Part shown: positions 10,767-20,722 of the stretch, in pieces | Position numbering within the stretch: the first letter of the stretch is position 1 | Layout: every line of letters begins with the position of its first letter | Translations under genes and position numbers: made by a program | The notes under the pieces: model-generated | Databases searched by the model: none | What the model was told of the DNA's origin: nothing | The model's input: the letters and a program-made list of their open reading frames with translations, nothing else | DNA from: Topomyia yanbarensis | Taxonomy: Eukaryota > Arthropoda > Insecta > Diptera > Culicidae | Reading direction: 5' to 3' | Assembly: GCF_030247195.1 (NCBI RefSeq) | Contig: NC_080670.1 | Span: 31,854,497-31,918,496 of the forward strand | DNA: 64,000 nucleotides

Positions 10767-11463
10767 ATTTTATTTAAAACAAATTTGAGTTAAATTCAAA
10801 AATTTCAAAGACCCATTTGTGATATTCATGAGGAATCTCAGTCTGGTTTCTGCTTCTGTATGAGCCAGAGCTACAAGCGATCAAACTAAACGGTTTCTCG
10901 ATCTGTTGTCCGTTGCTCTTATTCTTGTCACCTTGCATTTTCGAAAAATCGCTGCTCCTCACAAATACGGCTGTTGTGGACTTCAAATGTTGTGCTGTTC
11001 GTTCAGTATTTCTGAAGTGGAATATTGACTTTGGGCTAGCGGTTGCCTCAATCCAGTTCCATCATCTAAGACAGTCAGCACTGATATTGTTCTACCGGTT
11101 AGCCCAAAACGCGTGGTTAATCTTCTTTGGGTGTTTTTTTTTTGTAACGAATAAGGTGTTAGCGGGTCATATTGACTCGGATTTAAGTTGGAATACAAAT
11201 TTTTCAACCAAATCTAAATGTACTTATACCCAAATTGTTTTTTAAATTTTCAATATAAAATCTTATGCAGAACCGGCATCATAAACTACATATTTATTAC
11301 CAGAATATCAATAACAAAGACAAATATATTTTAAGAAATTTTACGGAGGAATCATCAATGAAATTACCGAAAAATTAAGAAAATATTCCCAGTTCCGGAA
11401 GCAAACTACCGCTCAAATATGCATCGTACTGAACCGGTTTTGGCGGTGCACAACAATTTCTGT
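10767..11463. other. non-coding, no gene recognised
   Basis: No exon or repeat could be supported in this AT-rich stretch. Confidence 0.4.
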
Positions 11464-12270
11464 ATGTACTAGAATGATTTTTGAAGTAACAAAAACAGTT
11501 TAAGAGGTGTATTTGTAGTCTCCGAAAAGTACTAGAATGGTTTCACGGATGTGCTAGAATGGTATGTTGCTAGAAGAAACTAGAATGTGTGCTAAAATGG
11601 TTGCTAGGGTGTGCTGCAGTGGATTTAGGAGTGAACTAAAAATTGTTAGGGGTGTGTAGTATCATAGTATTACAGTTTAGGGATGTAATATGGTATCAAG
11701 GGAGTACTAGAATGATTTTAGGTGTATACTAGACTAGCTTTGAGAACACACAAGAACGGTTTTTTGTGCATTATAATGCTTCAGCGGTTCTCAACCTGGG
11801 GGCTTTGAAGTAGTTACCAGGGGTCCGTGAAGAAGATTATTTATCCCGGAAAGAGCATTTTTTTTGTAACGGAGTGAAAATAATATTTGGGTAGTATATA
11901 AAGTGGATGTTAAGACAAGGTGGTCTATAGTTAACGAAGGGGTCCGCGGGACGAAAAACTGCTGCTTTAGAGTACTACACTAGAACGGTGTACAAAGTCA
12001 TGATTTTGGTGGTGCACAAAAAGAGGTTTCAGGTTTAAGGGATGTATTAAAACTTCTCGGGGTGTACTAGAATATATTCAAAAGAATACTGGAATAGATC
12101 AAGTTTTTACTGGAATGATGTTGGAAATGTACTAGAATGGTTTAAGGGATGCATAAGGTTGGTTTTTCGGGTGTACTAGAATGGTTACAGGTGTGCACCT
12201 GAACAGTTCTAGGGGTACATAGTAATAAGTTTTAGGAATAGTTCTAGCAGTAAACTTATGATCTTAGGGG
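11464..12270. repeat. degenerate tandem array of a GGTGTACTAGAATGGTTT-like unit
   Basis: The words TACTAGAATGGTTT and TAGGGGTGT recur many times with irregular spacing of roughly 20-35 bp, for example around 11465, 11530, 11550, 11590, 11700, 12060, 12130 and 12170. The copies are diverged, as in an old minisatellite. The array is interrupted at 11782-11964 by a hAT-like element. Confidence 0.7.
11782..11964. mobile_element. hAT-like MITE
   Basis: It begins CAGCGGTTCTCAACC, a typical hAT terminal motif, and ends with a related inverted end (on the minus strand CAGCAGTTTTTCGTCC). The interior reads like the common hAT MITE wording (GGGGGCTTTG, GGGGTCCGTG, GGGGTCCGCG). The 183-bp segment splits the surrounding tandem array. 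A clean 8-bp target duplication is not evident. Confidence 0.5.
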
Positions 12271-12311
12271 AGGAAAAGCTTTAAGGTGCCATTAAATAGC
12301 CATAATAATGA

Positions 12312-12500
12312 ACGACGGCAGCGGTGGTTGAGTGGTAAGCGTAACTGTCACTCATTCCAGTTGGCCTGGGTTCAATTCCAGCCGAGGTCGTTGAGATTTT
12401 TCTGAGGTGAAAAAATCTGTGGTCACGTCTTCCTTCGGAAGGGAAGTAAAGCAGTTGGTCCCCGGTCCATGAAATTGGTGGATCGATATCCAGTCCAGGT
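12312..12500 (+). mobile_element. second tRNA-derived SINE family, cut by the gap
   Basis: GGTGGTTGAGTGGTAAGCG fits pol III box A and GGGTTCAATTCC fits box B at the expected spacing. The body GAGATTTTTCTGAGGTG and GTCACGTCTTCCTTCGGAAG follows. Its sequence differs from the Feilai-like copies, so it is a different family. The 3' end is lost in the N run starting at 12501. Confidence 0.68.
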
Positions 12501-13000
12501 NNNNNNNNNNNNNNNNNNNNNNNNNNNNNNNNNNNNNNNNNNNNNNNNNNNNNNNNNNNNNNNNNNNNNNNNNNNNNNNNNNNNNNNNNNNNNNNNNNNN
12601 NNNNNNNNNNNNNNNNNNNNNNNNNNNNNNNNNNNNNNNNNNNNNNNNNNNNNNNNNNNNNNNNNNNNNNNNNNNNNNNNNNNNNNNNNNNNNNNNNNNN
12701 NNNNNNNNNNNNNNNNNNNNNNNNNNNNNNNNNNNNNNNNNNNNNNNNNNNNNNNNNNNNNNNNNNNNNNNNNNNNNNNNNNNNNNNNNNNNNNNNNNNN
12801 NNNNNNNNNNNNNNNNNNNNNNNNNNNNNNNNNNNNNNNNNNNNNNNNNNNNNNNNNNNNNNNNNNNNNNNNNNNNNNNNNNNNNNNNNNNNNNNNNNNN
12901 NNNNNNNNNNNNNNNNNNNNNNNNNNNNNNNNNNNNNNNNNNNNNNNNNNNNNNNNNNNNNNNNNNNNNNNNNNNNNNNNNNNNNNNNNNNNNNNNNNNN
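12501..13000. other. assembly gap of exactly 500 N
   Basis: A run of exactly 500 N. The round number points to a placeholder of unknown true size inserted during scaffolding. The Serrate exon order on either side suggests the two flanking pieces are not correctly ordered. Confidence 0.99.
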
Positions 13001-13224
13001 GTCCCTTAGGTGTCCTATATTGACGGCTCTACCTGAAATATTTCATTTTTGCTACGTCGCTTTCGAAGGATTTTCTGAAAATCAGGTTTTCCATTGTTTA
13101 GAAATCATGCATACTTCAACATTTAATACAAAATTGATGCACGTTGTTCCGACTGATTAGTGGAAACAAGCTGTGCAGTACAATGCAAGTTACTGGTATT
13201 CAAAAATTCTATCTGTTGTTTCTT

Positions 13225-13520
13225 TCGAAATTGAAAGGTACGTCGTAATCACGACGAAATTACGTCAAGCGTACATAAACAATCACAACAAGTATCCGCA
13301 ATAAATTACGTTAAAAGCACGTAGAAATTGGTTGAAGTGTTGGTAAAAAAAACCAAACCAAAGCAGTTGTACGTAAAAAAGTCACGACCGGTGTATACAT
13401 AAAATCACTTCAAGTGGACGTGAAGAATACGTCAGTTGATCGCAAAAGTTACATTAAGTGTACAAAATTTTACAAAAACGTTGTAATTGTACGCGAACGC
13501 GAACTTGTGTGTGGAGTTGC
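13225..13520. repeat. degenerate TACGTCAAGCGTAC-type repeat region
   Basis: Phrases such as ATTACGTCAAGCGTACATAA, ATTACGTTAAAAGCACGTAG, TACGTAAAAAAGTCACG, CACTTCAAGTGGACGTGAAG and TTACATTAAGTGTACAAAAT echo each other at about 40-60-bp spacing, with frequent small palindromes around ACGT. The copies are too diverged for a firm unit. Confidence 0.4.
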
Positions 13521-16429
13521 ATGTAAACATTCATGCTTGCATTCAAGTTTGTACGAATTCGATGAACAGTTTCTAACTCGAAAGTAACATTGATAAAAAC
13601 ATTGCCCCTCTGAGTAATTATGATTTCGAGATAAATTATTTAAACAATTGCATACAAACCCATTCGAACCAACCGGGATATAAGAAGCCAGAATGCCGAC
13701 TCAAAGAAACAACCGATCACGACTCGGAATCGGTCGCTACATTAGAGCCGGATTTCCGGCCGAAAAAACAGCCAGAACTTCGGCTCAAACACCGAAAGGG
13801 TTTGACAGGAAAACGCCGCATCGTGGCGCAGTGGAAATGTTTCGGAAGCCGTTAACTAACTTCCTGGGGCCACTTTTTCGAAGACACGATTATCAGATTC
13901 TTTGAATATAGCCCGGCGAATCCATTCAATGATAATTCCGTTTACGATGAACAGCTCGCATAAGTCCAAATCTGAAAAATTACTAAAAGTTACCATGAAA
14001 GAACTTTCAAATTGTGCGAGTGAAACAGTCAGAAGTGTGTTTGGACAAAAAATATTAATCGAACCTCGTATTGGAGAGCGATTCGGCAATGATCAGCTAA
14101 AGAAAACAGAAAGAATGCCCCATTCTCAAAAAGTGGGACGGAAAGGAATTTTAATTAACGCCCGAATCCGTTTTATGTCGCTTTCGTTTCGCCAGTTCAA
14201 ACAACAACAAAATAAACAGAAGAAGAAAAAGCTGCAGAGTCGCAGCCTGACCCCCCCCACAGTGGGCTACGCGTGTTTCGACCTTTAGCCTTTATAATGT
14301 GCTGAAAAAAGAACACTACAAATGTCGGTACCGTTTGGGGGAAACCCTGGTGACACAGCACACCTCCAGAATAAAGCTCAAGAAAAACGCGGAAATGTCA
14401 TGTGACGGGGGAGTTCACGTCGGGTTTATGCAAATCGGCTACCAATCGGCGGCGCTTCTTCTAAACACCTCCGCGCGCGCTACCTCATGAATATTCATCG
14501 ATCCTCGTGGCTGCTGGTTACATATCCTCTGGGTAAGAAGAGGTTACGGTATAAACACTTGCGCTTGTTCTTCTGCGATGCATCCCTTCTTCTTCCCGGA
14601 GAATCAATCGAATTCCAGCGCGGTATCCCCCTAAATTGACGACGATGATGGGCAGAGAAAGAGCGCGCGACAAAGAGAGAGAGACAGAGAAAGGATCGGG
14701 ATCACACACAGCAAGAAGGCATATAAACAAAAAGACACATTCGCGCCGGCAGTTCGACCGGAATGCAATGGGACGGGACAATTCCAGGTTCAAAGGTAGC
14801 CCACGTCTCGCGCAAAAAGACGTGTGTTCGTGACTTCTGAGCTCGGCGAACAAGGAAATCTCAGCCTACTACTGACGGGCCTGCTTGGCACAATGGATGG
14901 TTTGCTTTTCCATCGCGCTCGGTTCTGTTGTCTTTTTTCGTTGTTGTTTCATTTTTCGGTTCGGCGCGATGGGAAAAGTTCTGCGCCGCACACCGACCAA
15001 GAACCGCAAGGCGGAAAAAAATCGAACAATTGAATGTAAGTACCGAGCGTACAAACAGAAAACAAAAACTACACTCTGTATATTCACCGAAAACAGCAAC
15101 TAAAACATCCCATAAAATATAATAACACGGTTGGTTTTACCTCTTTAATTTCCCTTTTCACAAAATGACCGCCCGAACCAGAGCCCCAAGCCCGGAGTGT
15201 AGTGTAGTAGTAGAGGCTAAACCGCAAGCAACACGACGATCAACAGCATCGGGCGCACTTGGTTGGTCGCTGCCCATGGATCCCCGACCGAACCCCACAC
15301 TCCCAACGGTGTGCTCGTGGCCGGGAGGAGACCCGCAAAGCGAAAATAAAACATTTGTTATATTTATTATTTATAACATCATCGTTATTGTTTGTTTTGT
15401 TTTGTTTCTGATTTTTTGTTGTTGTTGCTTTAACTTCGTTGAGCGGCCAATATCGATTGATCGCGTTCTGTTGGTCGGTTCTGCCTTCGCTCCGGCGAAC
15501 AGATATTCCAGGTTTTGTTTCACTATTTGGACTTCGATTGCTGCTCGTGATCACGATAATCACGAAAATATGTAGTTCAAAGGAACTTCAGGGGGCTGGC
15601 TTATTTTTTGTTTTGGTTTGTTTTGTTTTCGTTGGGCTGGCGCGGTACTTGTTTTGATACCCCGCGAACCGAGTGCGAACTGTTTTCACAATTTGTAAAA
15701 CGATGACGAAAATGGCAAGAAACGATTTGATGCTGCGGCGGCAGAACATGTGACCCCGCTGCTAATCATTTCTGGATATTTGCCTTTTTTGCTCCGATGG
15801 AGGTATAGCACTGGAATTAAGATGTTTTGGTTTGAGTTTTAGCAAAATTATCCGATCGTGCACATTTTTAAAAACTTTGAAGTCTTTAGAGATACTCAGA
15901 AATCGCTGCTGAGGGAGAAGGAGAAAAATTGCAGTTTAATAGTATTGCAAGAATAATTAACAGGCGTAACCCACAAGGAAGTCATCTCGCTCCTTTGATT
16001 TTCACCTTGTCTCTTAATGCGAAATAACTATGTCACTCTGGAGAAATCATCATGTTGCGATCTGTCGATGAATTTCTAGATTTCCCCCTAGTTCGCAAGA
16101 CAATATCTGACCTCACTGTTTGGCAAAATACAGCCACAAGCTTTGCTTTAATGAATTTATTTTTTTTTTCATATGAATTGTGCATACTCCAAAGCGTTCC
16201 TGCAACATTTTAAAACGTGCCTTGCTGTATTTTTTGATACCATCACATAATTGCCCGTATATTCGCCCATAAACTGTACGGACAGGTGTGGATGAAACTC
16301 GATTAATGTATCTTGATTGACGATGAAACCTATGCAAAAGCCGATTTCAAACAAATCCCGGAGCTCAATTTTTACTAGAATCTAGCTCGCGGTAATGTTC
16401 CTAGCAGATTCAAGTTTATTTTATACGAT
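13521..16429. other. non-coding, GC-richer block, no gene recognised
   Basis: The interval 14.1-15.7 kb is less AT-rich than its neighbours and has open frames on both strands, but none shows a domain or conserved motif. Their compositions (basic on one strand, Ser/Arg-rich on the other) look like frame shadows. It could be a promoter or UTR region. Nothing decides this. Confidence 0.35.
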
Positions 16430-16816
16430 ATGTTTGCGAAAAATATCCGATTTAGCAAGGGATCTGTTCCTGTGGTAAGACAGTCAGCGTTTATACTAGA
16501 CTTTGAAATAGAGATTCAGTTTCATTCAGGGCCGTTTTTAGAGCTCTCTGGACCCCTGGGTACTACTGAATTGAGGTGCTACTATAATCGTGAAGGCGTA
16601 AATAAATGTGAAATTATATTCGATGAAAGCGATAAAGCATTACATTACAAAGATGATTCATTTCAATACTACATGCCTTTTTTGGTAAAGTTTGATTGTT
16701 TAAAACTAAACATCGAAAGGACTCAAATCTATAAATATGAGCGGTACAATTTATTTCAAAACCATTTTTCAATACTCTTATTTACATTATATTGTTTCAG
16801 CACCGGAAGAATTTAG
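16430..16816 (+). CDS. hypothetical open frame, unrecognised
   Basis: A 128-codon open frame with no family I recognise. The interior at 16525-16560 contains CAGGGCCGTTTTTAGAG, which resembles a DNA-transposon terminus more than coding sequence, and a Helitron-like end follows at 16.87-17.12 kb. It is therefore more likely a chance frame in TE-derived DNA than a gene. Confidence 0.12.
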   Translation: MFAKNIRFSKGSVPVVRQSAFILDFEIEIQFHSGPFLELSGPLGTTELRCYYNREGVNKCEIIFDESDKALHYKDDSFQYYMPFLVKFDCLKLNIERTQIYKYERYNLFQNHFSILLFTLYCFSTGRI

Positions 16817-16869
16817 TGCTTAGGTTTCCGTACATCTTATTTGTTTGCTCCTCATACGTCAAACACGCT

Positions 16870-17122
16870 CATACGAATATTAATCTATTCATCTATACAT
16901 TTAAAAGTCAATGTTTGTATGTATATGATTTATGGACACCGAAACGGCTGACCCGATTGCCGTCAAAATTTATACATAGTAGGTATTTGTTATAGAGCGT
17001 GTTTGTGTGCTGTTGGTTGGGGATTATCAACCTGCCAGATGGCGCTTCGGAACAAATTATGTTTTCCTCCTATTTCGTTGAAAATCGCAGGAACGCGCGA
17101 TGGGTATTAGTTAGTATTAAAT
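16870..17122 (+). mobile_element. Helitron-like 3' segment
   Basis: AAAGTCAATGTTTGTATGTA, then CCGAAACGGCTGACCCGATT, CCAGATGGCGCTTCGGAAC and a last part GCAGGAACGCGCGATGGGTA ending TTAG before T. This succession resembles the 3' region of insect Helitrons, which typically ends in a GC-rich segment followed by CTRR. Here the terminal word is TTAG rather than a perfect CTAG. No RepHel protein is present. Confidence 0.38.
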
Positions 17123-17734
17123 ACTTCTACGGGTTTAACACAGGTAAGCTGTTTCGAATTATCATGAAAAAATAAGATTTCCAATGTTCATAATTTTTTA
17201 ATTATTTTCTTCTGAATAAAATTACTACAATTTTGTGCTAAGCTTTGTCAGGTAGCATCCTAGAAATTTGGATATTCTCGTTTTAACTAAAGAAATATTG
17301 ATACATATTTTTTAGGCAATAAAATGATTTTGTCGCGTAAGTCATACCCATGTTCGATTCGTTGCTAACAAGGCGTCATCAAATCGATTTTTTAGCACTT
17401 CTTTATGAATACTAATATTACGATTCTACTAGAAGTGCTAAGAAATATCGTGTAGGTCTTCCTAACACATCACATTTGGGTTTGGTTTATGCGACAGTAT
17501 ATTTTATGGTTATGCCGAACCGCTCCGTTTGCTTTTGGACTAGACTGCTCTGAACCGGTGGTTTCTAGTTTTGGATATTGTTTGTCTATATCACCATGTT
17601 TATTCCTGGACTTTAAATCACGACATGTAGAACTTCCATCAGGTTGGATTACTCGCTTTTACGAAGAATTGAATTATTTTGTTTTGTTCCGTGCCGACAG
17701 TAGACCATCTTTATAGTTTGGTTTAGGACTGGTA

Positions 17735-17960
17735 CAGAAATATCAAATAATTTATTCTATGCGGATGATTTGGTGTTTTTCGCGGTTTTTTGAAGCAGAA
17801 TATTTGTAACAGCACAGGAGTCCCGTTGTAAAAAAAAAATGCTGGAATAGTTCTCCAGTTTACGAAAGCATATCAATTTTGTTATAGAGTAGAGTGTGGT
17901 CAAAAAGGTCAGTATTCTTTGGCGGGCTCGTGCGACTGTATTTGTGCACCGAACTGGTAG
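17735..17960 (+). pseudogene. reverse-transcriptase remnant with YADD box
   Basis: A short in-frame stretch translates as NNLFYADDLVFFAVF followed by a stop. The YADD motif in hydrophobic context is the catalytic core of reverse transcriptases of non-LTR type. Downstream codons are broken by stops. Upstream similarity is not recognisable, so the clade cannot be named. Confidence 0.45.
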
Positions 17961-18178
17961 CGATAATAATTTTGTGCTTGGCTAAATGTTTTTCAAGCTA
18001 AATCTATTAGTGTGAAGGTACTTTTTTCGGTGTGCGGTAGGTCACTTTATTCGAAGTTTAACTTAAAACGATGTAAAAGCCTAGAAAATCAGCAGTTCTA
18101 CTTTTATTTCAAGAGTATGAATACTGCAGATATTTAAAAAAATAATAATGCAAAAATAAATGGTATTTATTGACGTAA

Positions 18179-18598
18179 TTAAGGTAAGAAAATGAGGTAG
18201 TGTCCAATAATGTGAAGAATCATGAAAAAGCGAAAGGAAATGTTGAAAAAAGTGTATTTTTCAGCAGTTGCGTCTGGTTTTGTACTTGCGAATGACTTTT
18301 TCGGTGTCCTCGTCGTCGCTAGAGTGTGGAATAGAAGTTGTGCATACTCTCTCACGTGGTTGCCTAGCTGCGGGACAATCATGTTTACGCTTCGTGGCCG
18401 TTTTTTTCGGATTTTTTTTCTCTTTTTCGATAATATTCGTTCGTTTTCCATCTGTTTCAACCGTTTTGCTGCCTCTCCTTTCTCTTTTTTTAGTATTATT
18501 TTTTTAGCTTCGGTAGTTGATTTGTTTTGAGCTGTAGCTGCTTGCATAACTGAATCACTGAGAAATGCAGCTTTACGTCGCTTTTGGCCTCGTTCCAT
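18179..18598 (-). CDS. hypothetical Lys/Arg-rich open frame
   Basis: A 139-codon minus-strand frame from an ATG. Residues 1-70 are strongly basic and look helical, with many K/R/E (for example KKRKKIRKKRPR), and the C-terminal 35 residues are hydrophobic and aromatic. Such basic tails occur at the C-terminus of DNA-transposon proteins, but no catalytic motif is present and I cannot place it. It may be a TE remnant or chance. Confidence 0.2.
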   Translation of the reverse strand: MERGQKRRKAAFLSDSVMQAATAQNKSTTEAKKIILKKEKGEAAKRLKQMENERILSKKRKKIRKKRPRSVNMIVPQLGNHVREYAQLLFHTLATTRTPKKSFASTKPDATAEKYTFFNISFRFFMILHIIGHYLIFLP

Positions 18599-19636
18599 GC
18601 TGCTGCCCGTATTTTTTCAAACGAAAAAATATCGGAAAACCAACACAATACTCGTGTTCAGCATTAATTACGTAAGAAAAAACTCCCGTGACATTTTTTA
18701 CATTGATTAAATGTGCTGTACTGAAGACGAAAGACAATGAATTGTCGCAGAAATACACGTGAAAAATTAAACGACGCCGCAACTACTACAGCCGATCCAT
18801 GGTAACAGCCGAAATGACAGTCGTTGACGATGTTCTCTACCGTGTATCTAGTTGACGTAACATGAGGGACCTTTGCAATAATATAGCAAAATAGTGCCCT
18901 ATCCTTTTTGTACCCCCATACCCATTTGAGGCCTTTCTACTCTACTGAACTAAATTACTAGTATTTTGCCCTATCTGACCGGAAATATACGCAACAATTT
19001 TGTATTCAGTTCCGTAAAATGTACAACTATTTGAAAAAAATAAAGAAAATGGATTTTGAGAAAAAAACTAATTTTCAGTGCTATGATTGGTCCGTGTCAT
19101 TCGACAGGCGCGAATATTTAACAGCGTGGTTAGCAACGTTCAATTTCATATCTATGGACGGTGACCCACATAAAGGAAATTGCCTATTTAAAAATGATTC
19201 AGTTTGTATTTTGTTGCCGTGTCGTGCCGGTAGAAAAAATCATTCGGATCAAACTATTGCAAATATATCAGCTCGAAAGAACTTTTGATGTTTAGCGGCC
19301 CATAAACATAGATCAACCCGTTCCGTGACAACAAATACAATGAATATCGACTTTTATTATGATTTCTTACCGGCTTCATTTTGCAATTTAAGCTTGTCTA
19401 AAATCTATACTAATCTGTTTTTTTAATTGAACCCGAACAATAAACCCCACAAACATTGAGTTCCAACGGGCTATAAAACGTTGTTTGTAAGTTGTTGTCA
19501 GAAGGGAAATGGGCTCTATATAGCTCCTTAAAAGTCAATAAATATAATCCATGTCAAATTACACAATCACTAAAACATCATAAAATGTTCTCAATATCTT
19601 ATAAATATACCAAAAACCGATTAAAATAGCGAGTTT
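18599..19636. other. non-coding, no gene recognised
   Basis: AT-rich sequence. An 89-codon plus-strand frame at 19019 has no family resemblance. Nothing else supportable. Confidence 0.35.
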
Positions 19637-19923
19637 AACGAAAGTAATTATGTAAAAAAAAATTCCCCCACAGAGTCAGAATTCGAACCTGCAGCCCTTG
19701 GGATTCCGGCCCAATGCACAAACACTTATACTTTCCCTGGGCTAAGATGAAGTCCCAGGCAGAACACATGATTATCGCATTGACGTGGCGACAGTAGTCG
19801 TGCCTCTAGAGCGAGCCCAGGGATATAGTATAAGGGTTTATGAATTGGGTCGGAGTGCCAAGGGTTGCAGGTTCGAATCCTGCCTCTGATGGGATATGTG
19901 TTTTCACATAATTGCTTTCGTTT
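19637..19923. mobile_element. inverted-repeat element with tRNA-like arms
   Basis: The two arms mirror each other: AACGAAAGTAATTATGT on the left against ACATAATTGCTTTCGTT on the right, and CTGCAGCCCTTGGGATTCC on the left against its diverged complement near 19849. Each arm, read outward, contains a perfect T-arm-like sequence: GCAGG, loop TTCGAAT, CCTGC in the right arm. This matches pol III box B. The arms look like two head-to-head copies of one tRNA-derived unit around a short spacer (about 19745-19797). Confidence 0.6.
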
Positions 19924-20497
19924 AATTCACAGTTTCGTTCTGTTTTCTCAGTTGGATGCCACCAAGTCTTAAACAAGGTATATTGGCACTTACGCCAAAA
20001 CCAAAAAAAACTTCATTGCACCAAAAGATGATTTTCAACACTATCAAAACGCCATGAATTTGGGGGCGGGGGCGGGGGTAATTTGGACCATTAGCTCGAG
20101 GATATTATGGGTTTTTTGTTTGCTCGGGTATGTCGTTCCAAAATTTAAAATCCAAAATATAAGTTCGAAATAACTTCGGCGGTCTCGCGAACCATTATCG
20201 ATATCTACCGCGCCAATGGTACAGCACATAAAGAGTTTTATTACGATACGATGAATTTCCTACTCCTTCTTTCATGTTAAGTTTACCCATACACCTTACT
20301 TTAGGCAGGGAAAGACAAAACCAAACTTTTTCAAATATTAGGTATATTTGCTACAATTAATTTCTTTAAATATGCCTCAAAATGGCAGAGCTATGAGTTA
20401 TTCAGTGAAGCCAGTAATCCCAAATTGGTTTCAAGTAGTACTAAACGTAGAAACTACCAAGCAAATAACAAGCAGCTTAACTAATTTAGTTATGAAA

Positions 20498-20722
20498 TTT
20501 GCGTTTCGCCTTTGTCTCATCAGAATCCGACAATAACTTAGTGACAGGACTAAGGTAGCGCTGGATTGACGCTAGTTTTTCCAAAACGAAAACGCTATTT
20601 GTATTTCTGAAAAAAAACCGTAATCATGCGTGGTGTTTCACAAGAAAAGGGATCCGACGCTAGTTTAGTCCTGTCACCAAGTTAGTGCAGGATTCTGAGT
20701 AGATGAAGTCGAAACGCAAATA
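20498..20722. mobile_element. 225-bp MITE with about 57-bp terminal inverted repeats
   Basis: The left end ATTTGCGTTTCGCCTTTGTC and the right end GAAGTCGAAACGCAAAT are inverted, continuing into CAGAATCCGACAATAACTTA and its partner near 20680. The inner edges are TGACAGGACTAA and TTAGTCCTGTCA. No coding capacity. A solo arm of the family is at 3189-3246. Confidence 0.75.

Noticed and set aside
12469..13023. 184-codon open frame across the N run
   Set aside because: It consists almost entirely of N and is an artefact of the gap.
14518..15575. Overlapping frames of 60-136 codons in the GC-richer block
   Set aside because: Both strands are open in similar places and none has a domain, signal or splice chain; likely compositional.
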